Position numbers and translations under genes: made by a program. This document shows, one piece after another, positions 1-7,403 of a stretch of 7,403 bases of DNA. Position 1 is the first letter of the stretch, and each line of letters starts with the position of its first letter. Where the stretch lies: contig JAEZGR010000355.1 in NCBI GenBank assembly GCA_023437255.1, positions 1 to 7,403 on the forward strand, given 5' to 3'. The notes under the pieces were generated by a model. It was given only the letters and a program-made list of their open reading frames with translations, did not search any database and was not told where the DNA came from. The stretch comes from Pseudomonadota bacterium (GTDB lineage: Bacteria > Pseudomonadota > Gammaproteobacteria > Burkholderiales > Burkholderiaceae_B).

Positions 1-1345
1 CGGCCACGGTCAGCACTTCGCCGCACAGGGCCGCGACCTCGTCGTCATCCATGGCGTGGCGCAGCGCCCGTTCGCGCAGCCGCCCCAGCCGCTGCCAGCC
101 CCAGACGGACACCAGCCGCTCGGCCTCGTCCAGACGCTGCATCAGCCCCCATTGCAGGGCAACGGGGCTCATCACCATGCTGCGTGCCACTGCCGCGTCG
201 GCCTCTTCCAGCAGCGCGGTATCCGGAAAGCCCGCGCCGGGGCAACGACCCTCGATATAGACTTCGGCCCCGTGCGCCTCGAACAGCGCTTCCAGCCCGT
301 CACGGCGACGCCAGGCCGCCATGAGTTCCGGCAGCGCCGGCAGCGTCTGCCATTGGTAGCGCAGCCGCGCGTCCATGAACTGGGCGATCTGCGAGTGCTC
401 GAAATGGACGGTGTCGGGCACCAGCCGGACCGCCTCGCCGGTGTCCGTACGGCGGCCCGCCCAACCGGGGGAAGCGAGGAATGCGCTCAGGCTGGGATCG
501 CCTTCCAGCAGCACCGTGGGCATCGCCTTGTAGTCGTGGCAGCGCCCCACGGGCAGGCTGCGGCTCACGGTGCCGGGGCGGAACATCCAGCGGAAATAAT
601 CGCCAAGGTCCACGAAAGGCCGCGGCGGAACGCGGGCCAGCATCGCATCGCCGGCGAACCGGGCCCCCGTGAACACACGCGGCCACACCGTGAGCCGCGT
701 TTCCTTCAGGCCCGTCACTCGACCCGATTCCAGCGGGCTGTTCGCAAACAGCGCCACGTGGGCGGCCGCCAGGCCCAGCATCACGTTCAACGCCCGCACC
801 GCCTCGCCCACGGGCACCTGAACATTGGCGCCGTTTTGCGCCTTGGCGTCGATGCCTTCCCAATGCCTCCAGCCGCGGTAGCCCACCAGTTCGCGGTAAA
901 TGGGCCGGGGCACGCAGGCGCGCGCGTACCAGTCGGCTTCACGCGGGCAATCGGGGTGTTGCGAGGCGCTCAGCACCACGGCATGGTCGGCGCTCAGGGC
1001 GGACGTCACGTGCCCCAGGCCGGTCTCGACAAGCCGGGCCAGCGCGTTCAGCCCGCCTTCGCTGCGCCGCACCGGCCGGGTGGAGGTTTCGAGAAGATTG
1101 AAGCCATTGTCGAGGCCAAACTGGCCCAGCGGCGTATCGAGCGCCACGCAGCGCCCTTCCAGATTCACCGGCTGAATGTCGGCCGCAGAAAGCGCCGGCT
1201 CGCGGCGCAGTGTGTCGTGCAGGGCGTCGAAGTACCGGTCAACCAGAAGGCTGCGGCCGGTCGCGGCATGCGCCACGACCATTTCCAGTTCCAGCCCTGC
1301 GGCGGGGTCAAAGGAAGAGGGGGTAGGCCGGGTTCTCCGACTCAT
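1..1345 (-). CDS. GCS2-family gamma-glutamyl ligase (glutamate-cysteine ligase-like), 3' end outside window
   Basis: The reverse-strand frame is open from an ATG at 1345-1343 to the window edge: 448 codons with no stop. Near the N-terminus is a GLELE motif (residues 17-21), like the G-x-E-x-E segment that opens the catalytic core of GCS2 enzymes. Further on are NVQVPVG (174-180), matching the VQVNL strand of plant/alphaproteobacterial glutamate-cysteine ligases, then VALFANSP (197-204), TGLKETR (211-217) with its conserved Arg, and a C-terminal HFEHSQIAQFMDARLRYQW segment (314-332). Family members ligate glutamate to cysteine or another amine using ATP, in the cytosol. At about 450 residues the family is nearly complete here, so little is missing. 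The next in-frame ATG (1282) would remove GLELE, so the start at 1345, inside ilvA, is preferred. The gene overlaps ilvA by 38 bases in another frame, which suggests co-transcription and translational coupling. No strong ribosome binding site is visible. Family call is firm; the substrate (cysteine or another amino acid) cannot be fixed. Confidence 0.82.
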   Translation of the reverse strand, partial: MSRRTRPTPSSFDPAAGLELEMVVAHAATGRSLLVDRYFDALHDTLRREPALSAADIQPVNLEGRCVALDTPLGQFGLDNGFNLLETSTRPVRRSEGGLNALARLVETGLGHVTSALSADHAVVLSASQHPDCPREADWYARACVPRPIYRELVGYRGWRHWEGIDAKAQNGANVQVPVGEAVRALNVMLGLAAAHVALFANSPLESGRVTGLKETRLTVWPRVFTGARFAGDAMLARVPPRPFVDLGDYFRWMFRPGTVSRSLPVGRCHDYKAMPTVLLEGDPSLSAFLASPGWAGRRTDTGEAVRLVPDTVHFEHSQIAQFMDARLRYQWQTLPALPELMAAWRRRDGLEALFEAHGAEVYIEGRCPGAGFPDTALLEEADAAVARSMVMSPVALQWGLMQRLDEAERLVSVWGWQRLGRLRERALRHAMDDDEVAALCGEVLTVA

Positions 1346-2816
1346 TCCAGTATGGGTAGCCCAGGCCGTCGAGGAAGGCCTTGAACACCTTCTTGTCGGC
1401 AGGCGGCACCTGAATACCGACCAGAATCCGGCCGTAATCGTCGCCCTGGTTACGGTAGTGGAAGAGACTGATATTCCATTCCGGGCTCATGGCGCCCAGA
1501 AACGCCATCAGTGCACCCGGGCGCTCGGGGAATTCAAAGCGGAACAGCATTTCGTGTTCGGCGAGCGCCGACTTGCCGCCCACCATGTAGCGCAGATGGG
1601 TCTTGGCCATTTCATTGCCCGACAGATCGAGCGTGTCGAAGCCCTTCTTGCGGAAACCGGCGGCGAGCTTCTCGATCTCGGCTTCGGAACGGATCTGCAG
1701 GCCCACGAACACGTGCGCCTTGTCGGAATCAGAAATGCGATAGTTGAATTCGGTGACGTTGCGCTTGCCCACCGCTTCGCACAGGCGCAGAAAGCTGCCG
1801 CGCTGTTCGGGGATCGTGAGCGCGAACACCGCCTCGCGGGCCTCGCCGACGTCGGCGCGCTCGGCCACCATGCGCAGGCGGTCGAAGTTCATGTTTGCGC
1901 CACTGGTGATCGCCACCAGCGTCTTGCCCTTGAGCTTGTTCTGCGCCGCATAGCGCTTGGCGCCCGCCAGCGCGAGTGCGCCCGAGGGCTCCACCACGCT
2001 GCGCGTGTCCTGGAACACGTCTTTGATTGCCGCGCAGATGGCATCGGTATCGACCAGCACGAAGTCGTCAACGTACTTGTGCGCCAGGCGATAGGTTTCG
2101 GCGCCCACATACTTGACGGCGGTACCGTCGGCGAACAGGCCCACGTCGTTCAGGCGCAGGCGGCGGCCCGCCTTCACGCTGCGCGCCATGGCGCAGGAGT
2201 CTTCGCTCTGCACGCCGATGATCTTGATCTCGGGGCGCAGCTGCTTCACGTACGCCGCCACGCCGGCGATCAGGCCACCGCCGCCCACGGGCACGAATAT
2301 CGCCTCGATGGGGTCGGGGTGCTGACGCAGGATCTCCATGCCGATCGTGCCCTGCCCGGCAATCACGTCGGGATCATCGAACGGATGCACGAACGTGAGC
2401 TTTTCCTGCTTCTGCAGTTCCATCGCATGGTCGAAGGCGTCGTTGTAGCTGTCTCCGGCCAGCACCACCTCGCCGCCGAAGGCACGCACTGCGTCGATCT
2501 TCACGGCCGGGGTGGTCTCGGGCATGACGATGACGGCCCGGCAGCCCATGCGCTGCGCGCTGAGGGCCACGCCCTGGGCGTGGTTGCCGGCGGAGGCGGC
2601 AATGACCCCACGCTTGCGCTCGGCCGGGCTGAGGGCCGCCATCTTGTTGTAGGCACCGCGCAGCTTGAAACTGAACACAGGCTGCGTGTCCTCTCGCTTG
2701 AGCAGCACCCTGTTGCCAATTCGCGCCGACACCTGCGGGGCCGGGTCGAGGTCGGTTTCAATGGCGGCGTCGTACACCCTGGCTGTGAGGATGCGCTTGA
2801 GGTAATCGGTGGACAT
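1308..2816 (-). CDS. ilvA: Threonine ammonia-lyase, biosynthetic (threonine deaminase)
   Basis: This 502-residue protein is close to E. coli IlvA (514). It deaminates threonine to 2-oxobutyrate and ammonia with PLP, the committed step of isoleucine synthesis, in the cytosol. The catalytic domain (about 1-320) shows the PLP lysine K51 in FSFKLRGAYNK, the SAGNHAQG loop (75-82), the phosphate-binding GGGGL (178-182) and TSGAN (304-308), whose serine faces the PLP ring nitrogen. Two ACT-like regulatory copies follow, about 328-398 and 421-493 (FALTIPEQRGSF and FRFEFPERPGAL openings). Two copies are typical of the isoleucine-inhibited, valine-activated biosynthetic form rather than the short catabolic TdcB. 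The frame is open upstream to an ATG at 2885, but the 23 extra residues do not resemble the family, and a plausible promoter lies within them, so MSTDYLKRIL at 2816 is chosen. No Ile/Leu/Val-rich leader peptide is seen upstream. The 3' end overlaps the downstream ligase gene. Confidence 0.97.
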   Translation of the reverse strand: MSTDYLKRILTARVYDAAIETDLDPAPQVSARIGNRVLLKREDTQPVFSFKLRGAYNKMAALSPAERKRGVIAASAGNHAQGVALSAQRMGCRAVIVMPETTPAVKIDAVRAFGGEVVLAGDSYNDAFDHAMELQKQEKLTFVHPFDDPDVIAGQGTIGMEILRQHPDPIEAIFVPVGGGGLIAGVAAYVKQLRPEIKIIGVQSEDSCAMARSVKAGRRLRLNDVGLFADGTAVKYVGAETYRLAHKYVDDFVLVDTDAICAAIKDVFQDTRSVVEPSGALALAGAKRYAAQNKLKGKTLVAITSGANMNFDRLRMVAERADVGEAREAVFALTIPEQRGSFLRLCEAVGKRNVTEFNYRISDSDKAHVFVGLQIRSEAEIEKLAAGFRKKGFDTLDLSGNEMAKTHLRYMVGGKSALAEHEMLFRFEFPERPGALMAFLGAMSPEWNISLFHYRNQGDDYGRILVGIQVPPADKKVFKAFLDGLGYPYWNESENPAYPLFL

Positions 2817-2957
2817 GTGGCGAAAGATGCGCGGGCGGCAGATACAAGCTGAAAAGAATACCATAGGGGGCCGTGCCCGAGCCAAACAGTCCGGCCCTTC
2901 CCTTGTAAACTACGGAACCCCTCCACGCTGCGCACTCCGGCCCTTCGCCGCCCATAC
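2817..2957. promoter_or_regulatory. Divergent ilvA / yqaA intergenic region
   Basis: These 141 bases separate two divergent genes, so they must hold signals for both unless yqaA is transcribed from elsewhere. Besides the minus-strand ilvA promoter candidate, the plus strand has TGTAAACT, with a possible -10 TAAACT at 2906-2911. A poor -35 candidate CAAACA (2883-2888) sits 17 bases upstream and overlaps the ilvA -35 candidate, so the two promoters could interfere. No convincing operator palindrome, riboswitch or attenuator was recognised. Confidence 0.45.
2855..2885 (-). promoter_or_regulatory. Predicted ilvA promoter (extended -10)
   Basis: On the minus strand TGGTATTCT carries an extended -10 (TGn) with hexamer TATTCT at 2860-2855. 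A weak -35 candidate TTGGCT lies at 2885-2880, with a 19-base spacer. Transcription would begin near 2848, giving a leader of about 30 bases before the ATG at 2816 and excluding the upstream in-frame ATGs at 2885 and 2864. The -10 is good and the -35 and spacing are poor; this was found by eye only. Confidence 0.4.
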
Positions 2958-3479
2958 ATGGAAGCCTGGCTGTATTCCTCGATTCACTGGCTGCTCGACA
3001 CCCTGGCGCTGCCCAGCGTCGGCCTGAGCGCCATCTTCATTGTCGCACTGGTGTCCGCCACGCTGCTGCCGCTGGGCTCCGAACCCGCGGTATTCGGCTA
3101 TCTGCAGATTGCCGCCGACATGTTCTGGCCTGCCGTGCTGGTCGCCACCCTGGGCAATACCGTCGGCGGCACCATCAGCTACGGCATGGGCTACGGCGCC
3201 GAAAAGGCCGTCGAACGCTATCGCGAAAAACACCCCTACCAGCCCCGCACGCGCGCGGGCGGGCGCTGGCATGATTACGTCACCTACTGGCTGCACCGGC
3301 TCGGCCCCCGCGCCCTGCTGTTTTCCTGGCTGCCCCTGTTGGGCGACCCACTATGCGCCGTGGCCGGCTGGCTGAAGATGCCGCTCATACCCAGCATCAT
3401 CTACATGGCGATCGGCAAGTTCCTGCGATACGCCACAATGACCTCAGCGCTGCTGTGGTTTTTCCCCGGCAAAATCTGA
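2958..3479 (+). CDS. yqaA: YqaA family inner-membrane protein (DedA/VTT superfamily)
   Basis: This 173-residue hydrophobic protein matches E. coli YqaA (about 142 residues) along its length. Shared blocks are SATLLPLGSEP (33-43), ATLGNTVGG (63-71), then WLHRLGPRALLFSWLPLLGD (111-130) with AVAGWLKM (134-141), and GKFLRY (153-158). Hydrophobic stretches at about 21-40, 44-65, 118-137 and 143-168 suggest membrane or re-entrant segments in the inner membrane. A basic, polar stretch lies at about 82-105. The VTT (SNARE-associated/DedA) superfamily includes lipid-carrier flippases and proteins linked to membrane homeostasis, but YqaA has no firmly assigned substrate, so none is claimed here. The ATG at 2958 is used because the superfamily-like sequence starts soon after it. 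No purine-rich ribosome binding site precedes it (TTCGCCGCCCATAC). It is divergent from ilvA and 73 bases ahead of the large oxidoreductase gene on the same strand, so co-transcription with that gene is possible. Confidence 0.92.
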   Translation: MEAWLYSSIHWLLDTLALPSVGLSAIFIVALVSATLLPLGSEPAVFGYLQIAADMFWPAVLVATLGNTVGGTISYGMGYGAEKAVERYREKHPYQPRTRAGGRWHDYVTYWLHRLGPRALLFSWLPLLGDPLCAVAGWLKMPLIPSIIYMAIGKFLRYATMTSALLWFFPGKI

Positions 3480-3506
3480 GTCTTACGCACCATTCGATTA
3501 AACTGC

Positions 3507-3520
3507 CAAGGTTTACCTTG
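3507..3520. repeat. Short perfect inverted repeat between yqaA and the oxidoreductase gene
   Basis: CAAGG-TTTA-CCTTG forms a 5-base stem with a 4-base loop, 27 bases after the yqaA stop codon and 32 bases before the next ATG. No T-run follows, so it is not a standard intrinsic terminator. It could be a weak hairpin, a small operator half-site pair, or chance. The surrounding 3480-3552 gap is visibly more AT-rich than the genes and may hold a promoter (for example TTGCAT at 3518-3523 and TTATTC at 3539-3544, only 15 bases apart), but none is convincing. Confidence 0.25.
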
Positions 3521-3552
3521 CATTGCACCCACTCAGGGTTATTCGCCCAGTC

Positions 3553-6500
3553 ATGAACGCCCCCCTTGCCAGCCAAATGCTCGCCGCGCAGGCCCCCCAG
3601 CATGCGTCGCCGCGTTTGCGTGAAATTCCCTACAACTACACCTCGTACTCCGATCGCGAGATCGTGACGCGCCTGCTGGGCCCCGAAGCCTGGGAGCTGC
3701 TGTCCGGGCTGCGCACCGAGCGCGTCACAGGGCGCTCCGCGCGCATGCTGTTCGAGGTGCTTGGCGACATCTGGGTGGTGCGGCGCAACCCCTACCTGCA
3801 AGACGACCTGCTCGACAACCCCAAGCGCCGCCACCAGCTCATCGAAGCGCTCGATCACCGCCTGAACGAAATCGACCGCCGCCGCGACACCACGCACCCG
3901 GAACGCGACGCCAAGGTGGCCGGCCTGCTGGCCGCCGCACGCGTGGCGGTCCGCGACTTCGACAACGATTTCAGCGTCACGCACGAACTGCGCAAGCAGG
4001 TGGTGCGCTCGCTCTCGCGCATCACCGCCAAAGACAACATCAAGTTCGACGGCCTGTCGCGCGTCTCGCACGTCACCGACGCCACCGACTGGCGGGTGGA
4101 ATACCCCTTCGTGGTGCTGACCCCCGATTCCGAGACCGAGATCGCCGCGCTGGTGCGCGCCTGTATCGCGCTTGACCTCACCATCATTCCGCGTGGGGGC
4201 GGCACGGGCTACACCGGTGGCGCCATCCCGCTCACATGGCGCTCGGTGGTCATCAACACCGAAAAGCTCGATCGCCTGACCGCAGTCGAGCTCACCCCGC
4301 TGCCCGGCCTCGAAGCGCCCGTGCCCACCATCCACACCGGCGCCGGTGTGGTCACGCGGCGCATCGCCGAAGCGGCCGAAGCCGCCGGCTATGTCTTCGC
4401 CGTCGACCCCACCTCGGCCGATGCCTCCTGTGCGGGCGGCAACGTGGCCATGAACGCCGGCGGCAAGAAGGCCGTGCTGTGGGGCACCGCGCTCGACAAC
4501 CTCGCCTGGTGGCGCATGGTCGACCCGGAAGGCAACTGGCTGGAAGTGACCCGTATCGGCCACAACCTGGGCAAGATCCACGAGGTCGACGAAGCCCACT
4601 TCGAACTGAAGTGGTCCGACGGCAAGGGCGCGCCCGGCGAATTCCCGCTGCGCACCGAAACCCTGGTCATCGAAGGCAGCCGCTTCCGCAAGGTCGGTCT
4701 GGGCAAAGACGTGACCGACAAGTTCCTGGCCGGCCTGCCCGGCGTACAAAAGGAAGGCTGCGACGGTCTGATCACCGCCGTGCGCTGGATCGTGCACCGC
4801 ATGCCGGCCCACACACGCACCGTCTGTATGGAGTTCTTCGGTCAGGCGCGCAATGCCGTACCGTCCATCGTCGAGGTCAAGCAATATCTCGACGGCCCGG
4901 GCCGCGAACGCGGCGCCCTGCTGGCCGGGCTCGAGCACCTCGACGAACGCTATCTGCGCGCCGTCGGCTACGCCACCAAGAGCAAGCGCGGCGTGCTGCC
5001 CAAGATGGTGCTGATCGGCGACATCGTGGGCGACGACGAAAACGCGGTGGCCATCGCCGCCAGCGAGGTCGTGCGCATCGCCAACAGCCGTCATGGCGAA
5101 GGCTTCGTGGCCGTCACGCCCGAAGCACGCCGCAAGTTCTGGCTCGACCGCGCCCGCACCGCCGCCATCGCGCGCCACACCAACGCCTTCAAGATCAACG
5201 AAGACGTGGTGATTCCGCTCGATCGCATGGGCGAATACACCGACGCCATCGAGCGCATCAACATCGAGCTTTCCACGCGCAACAAGCTGCGCCTGCTCGA
5301 CGAAATCGAAACCTATCTGCAGGGCGAGCTGCCACTGGGCAAGGTGGAGCATCACGACGACGTCGAGCATACGCGCGAAGAAATCCTCGCCCGCCGCACC
5401 GACGACGCCATTGCCGCACTGCGCGGTGTGCGCGAACGCTGGGGCTGGCTGCTGAACAACCTCGACGCGCCACTCTCGCAAAGCATCGAAACCCTCGATC
5501 GACTTGGCCTGGGCGAGCTGGCCGACACGCTGCGCCAGCGCCTCGTCGAGCAGCCCGACGCCACCGTCTTCGACGTCGTGCAGGACCACACGATCCGCAT
5601 TTCCTGGAAGACCGAAGTGCGCGCGCTCATGGAGCGCCTCTTCGCCGGCGCCGACTGCGCCGCCGTGCTGGCCGGCATCCAGGCCGTGCACGACCGCGTA
5701 CTGAAGAGCCGTGTGTTCGTTGCCCTGCACATGCACGCCGGCGACGGCAACGTGCACACCAACATTCCGGTCAACTCCGATGACTACGGCATGCTGCAGG
5801 AAGCCAACGAAACGGTGGCGCGCATCATGCAGATCGCCCGCAACCTCGACGGCGTGATTTCCGGTGAACACGGCATCGGCCTGACCAAGTTCGAGTTCCT
5901 GACTCAAGACGAACTGCAACCCTTCCAGGACTACAAGCGGCGCATCGACCCACAGGGCCGCTTCAATGCCGGCAAGCTCATGCCGGGCGCCGACCTGAGC
6001 AACGCCTGGACCCCCAGCTTCAACCTGCTGGGTCACGAGTCGCTGATCATGCAGCGCAGCGAAATCGGCGACATCTCGCACGCGATCAAGGACTGCCTGC
6101 GCTGCGGCAAGTGCAAGCCGGTGTGCGCCACCCACGTGCCGCGCGCCAACCTGCTCTACTCGCCGCGCAACAAGATTCTGGCCACCTCGCTTCTCATCGA
6201 GGCCTTCCTCTACGAGGAGCAAACCCGTCGCGGCGTCAGCATCAAGCACTGGTCCGAGTTCGAAGACGTGGCCGACCACTGCACGGTTTGCCACAAGTGC
6301 TACAACCCCTGTCCGGTCGATATCGACTTCGGCGATGTCTCGATGTCGATGCGCGCGCTGCTACGCCGCATGGGCAAGAAGTCTTTCAACCCCGGCACCA
6401 CGGCGGCCATGTTCTTCCTGAACGCCAAGGATCCGCGCGTCATCAAGGCCACCCGCAAGGGCATGATCGACCTGGGGTACAAGGCCCAGCGCATGGCGCA

Positions 6501-7403
6501 TGACCTGCTTGCCCCCACCGCGCGCAAGCAGGTATCGGCACCGCCCGCCACCGTGGGCAAGGCGCCCATTCGCGAACAGGTCATTCACTTCGTGAACAAG
6601 CGCATGCCCGGTGGCCTGCCCACGCAGACCGCGCGCAAGCTGCTCGACATCGAAGACGCCCGGTACATTCCCATCATTCGCGACCCGCGCGCCACCTCTG
6701 CCGAGACCGAATCGGTGTTCTATTTCCCCGGCTGCGGTTCAGAGCGCCTGTTCTCGCAGGTGGGCTTGGCCACCCAGGCCATGCTGTGGCATGCCGGCGT
6801 GCAAACGGTGCTGCCGCCCGGCTACCTGTGCTGCGGCTACCCGCAACGCGGCAACGGCATGGAAGATAAGGCCGAGAAGATCATCACCGATAACCGCGTG
6901 CTGTTCCATCGCCTCTCCACCACGCTCAACTACCTCGATATCAAGACCGTGGTGGTGAGCTGCGGCACCTGCTACGACCAGTTGGCCGGCTACGAATTCG
7001 AGAAGATCTTCCCCGGCTGCCGCCTGATCGACATTCACGAATACCTGCTGGAAAAGGGCATCGACATCCATGGCATTGAGGGCACGCGCTACGTGTACCA
7101 CGATCCCTGCCACACGCCCATGAAGCTGCAGGACCCGATGAAGACGGTAAAGGCCCTGGTCGGCGACAGCGCCATCAAGACCGACCGCTGCTGCGGCGAA
7201 TCGGGCACGCTGGCGGTCACCCGCCCCGATATCTCCACACAGGTGCGCTTCCGCAAGCAGGAAGAGCTGGCCAAGAACACCCGCGAGATCCGCGCAGACG
7301 GTTTCTCGGGCGAAGTGAAGATGCTGACCTCCTGCCCCTCGTGCCTGCAGGGCATGTCGCGCTACGAGGAAGACACCGGCATGAAGGCCGATTACATCGT
7401 CGT
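3553..7403 (+). CDS. DUF3683-type FAD/iron-sulfur fusion oxidoreductase (GlcD-GlcF-like), 3' end outside window
   Basis: The frame is open from ATG 3553 to the window end, 1283 codons without a stop. Residues about 20-160 match the position and character of the DUF3683 N-terminus. An FAD-binding type 4 (PCMH-like) domain follows at about 180-420, with [15 protein letters not shown] (213-227) and [16 protein letters not shown] (289-304). The flavoprotein C-terminal part ends with [10 protein letters not shown] (726-735) and SGEHGIG (770-776), whose histidines and glutamate bind a metal in D-2-hydroxyacid dehydrogenases of this family. Two [4Fe-4S] motifs follow: C848/C851/C854/C858 and C910/C913/C916/C920. 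Two CCG modules come last: C1061, CCG at 1093-1095, C1137/C1140; then C1186, CCG at 1213-1215, C1261/C1264. This layout equals a GlcD-like dehydrogenase joined to a GlcF/LutA/GlpC-like electron-transfer subunit, so oxidation of a 2-hydroxyacid with electrons passed towards quinone is likely. The substrate is unknown. No membrane segment is evident. No strong ribosome binding site is seen; AGGG at 3535-3538 is rather far (14 bases) from the start. All expected catalytic and cluster residues checked are present. Confidence 0.9.
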   Translation, partial: MNAPLASQMLAAQAPQHASPRLREIPYNYTSYSDREIVTRLLGPEAWELLSGLRTERVTGRSARMLFEVLGDIWVVRRNPYLQDDLLDNPKRRHQLIEALDHRLNEIDRRRDTTHPERDAKVAGLLAAARVAVRDFDNDFSVTHELRKQVVRSLSRITAKDNIKFDGLSRVSHVTDATDWRVEYPFVVLTPDSETEIAALVRACIALDLTIIPRGGGTGYTGGAIPLTWRSVVINTEKLDRLTAVELTPLPGLEAPVPTIHTGAGVVTRRIAEAAEAAGYVFAVDPTSADASCAGGNVAMNAGGKKAVLWGTALDNLAWWRMVDPEGNWLEVTRIGHNLGKIHEVDEAHFELKWSDGKGAPGEFPLRTETLVIEGSRFRKVGLGKDVTDKFLAGLPGVQKEGCDGLITAVRWIVHRMPAHTRTVCMEFFGQARNAVPSIVEVKQYLDGPGRERGALLAGLEHLDERYLRAVGYATKSKRGVLPKMVLIGDIVGDDENAVAIAASEVVRIANSRHGEGFVAVTPEARRKFWLDRARTAAIARHTNAFKINEDVVIPLDRMGEYTDAIERINIELSTRNKLRLLDEIETYLQGELPLGKVEHHDDVEHTREEILARRTDDAIAALRGVRERWGWLLNNLDAPLSQSIETLDRLGLGELADTLRQRLVEQPDATVFDVVQDHTIRISWKTEVRALMERLFAGADCAAVLAGIQAVHDRVLKSRVFVALHMHAGDGNVHTNIPVNSDDYGMLQEANETVARIMQIARNLDGVISGEHGIGLTKFEFLTQDELQPFQDYKRRIDPQGRFNAGKLMPGADLSNAWTPSFNLLGHESLIMQRSEIGDISHAIKDCLRCGKCKPVCATHVPRANLLYSPRNKILATSLLIEAFLYEEQTRRGVSIKHWSEFEDVADHCTVCHKCYNPCPVDIDFGDVSMSMRALLRRMGKKSFNPGTTAAMFFLNAKDPRVIKATRKGMIDLGYKAQRMAHDLLAPTARKQVSAPPATVGKAPIREQVIHFVNKRMPGGLPTQTARKLLDIEDARYIPIIRDPRATSAETESVFYFPGCGSERLFSQVGLATQAMLWHAGVQTVLPPGYLCCGYPQRGNGMEDKAEKIITDNRVLFHRLSTTLNYLDIKTVVVSCGTCYDQLAGYEFEKIFPGCRLIDIHEYLLEKGIDIHGIEGTRYVYHDPCHTPMKLQDPMKTVKALVGDSAIKTDRCCGESGTLAVTRPDISTQVRFRKQEELAKNTREIRADGFSGEVKMLTSCPSCLQGMSRYEEDTGMKADYIV

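Noticed and set aside
56..1384. A 442-residue plus-strand frame at the left end
   Set aside because: It lies antisense to the ligase gene, whose minus-strand frame shows GCS2 motifs throughout. The plus-strand product has none.
1176..2852. A 558-residue plus-strand frame opposite ilvA
   Set aside because: It is the antisense shadow of ilvA, which is unambiguous.
2817..2885. A 23-residue N-terminal extension of IlvA from the ATG at 2885
   Set aside because: The extension is unlike the family N-terminus and spans the likely -10 promoter element, so it is probably not transcribed.
3507..3520. The CAAGG/CCTTG hairpin as a yqaA transcription terminator
   Set aside because: The stem has only five pairs and no T-run follows; retained only as a low-confidence inverted repeat.
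2819..3547. TTCGCC shortly upstream of three start codons (ilvA, yqaA, oxidoreductase)
   Set aside because: Distances to the ATG differ (2, 8 and 5 bases) and the hexamer is common in GC-rich DNA; taken as coincidence.
4236..5783. A 515-residue same-strand frame within the oxidoreductase gene
   Set aside because: Extremely rich in Arg, Ala and His, with no recognisable domain. It is the frame-shifted reading of a gene whose own frame carries all cofactor motifs.
3397..6294. A 965-residue uninterrupted reading frame antisense to the large oxidoreductase gene
   Set aside because: It mirrors a strongly supported gene in GC-rich codons, where antisense stops are rare. Its composition is low-complexity (rich in A, G, V, H, D) and no known motif is seen.

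Overview
The window is GC-rich (by eye well above 60%) and densely coding. Codon use and protein similarity fit a betaproteobacterium of the Burkholderiales, most likely Alcaligenaceae (the Bordetella/Achromobacter/Pusillimonas group); the family-level placement is inference. No tRNA, rRNA, CRISPR array, insertion sequence, phage gene or other sign of recent transfer was seen. Four protein genes account for almost everything, and the two outer ones run off the window.

Left half, minus strand: ilvA (1308-2816), the biosynthetic threonine ammonia-lyase, is followed by a gene for a GCS2-type gamma-glutamyl ligase (1-1345, 3' end missing). The ligase start codon lies inside ilvA, so the two reading frames overlap by 38 bases and are probably translated in a coupled way. 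A 141-base divergent intergenic region (2817-2957) separates ilvA from the plus-strand genes and carries a plausible extended -10 promoter for ilvA.

Right half, plus strand: yqaA (2958-3479) encodes a small DedA/VTT-superfamily membrane protein. After 73 bases comes a very large gene (3553 to beyond 7403; 1283 codons visible) encoding a DUF3683-type fused oxidoreductase. This one chain carries a DUF3683 N-terminus, a GlcD/D-lactate-dehydrogenase-like FAD and metal-binding module, two [4Fe-4S] motifs and two CCG cysteine-rich modules. It resembles GlcD and GlcF joined together.

The most interesting points are the coupling of a glutamate-cysteine-ligase-like enzyme to threonine deaminase, and the giant flavin/iron-sulfur fusion with unknown substrate and two extra segments inside its flavoprotein half. 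Nothing in the window amounts to a clearly new defence or mobile system. The long antisense reading frames are by-products of GC-rich codon use.
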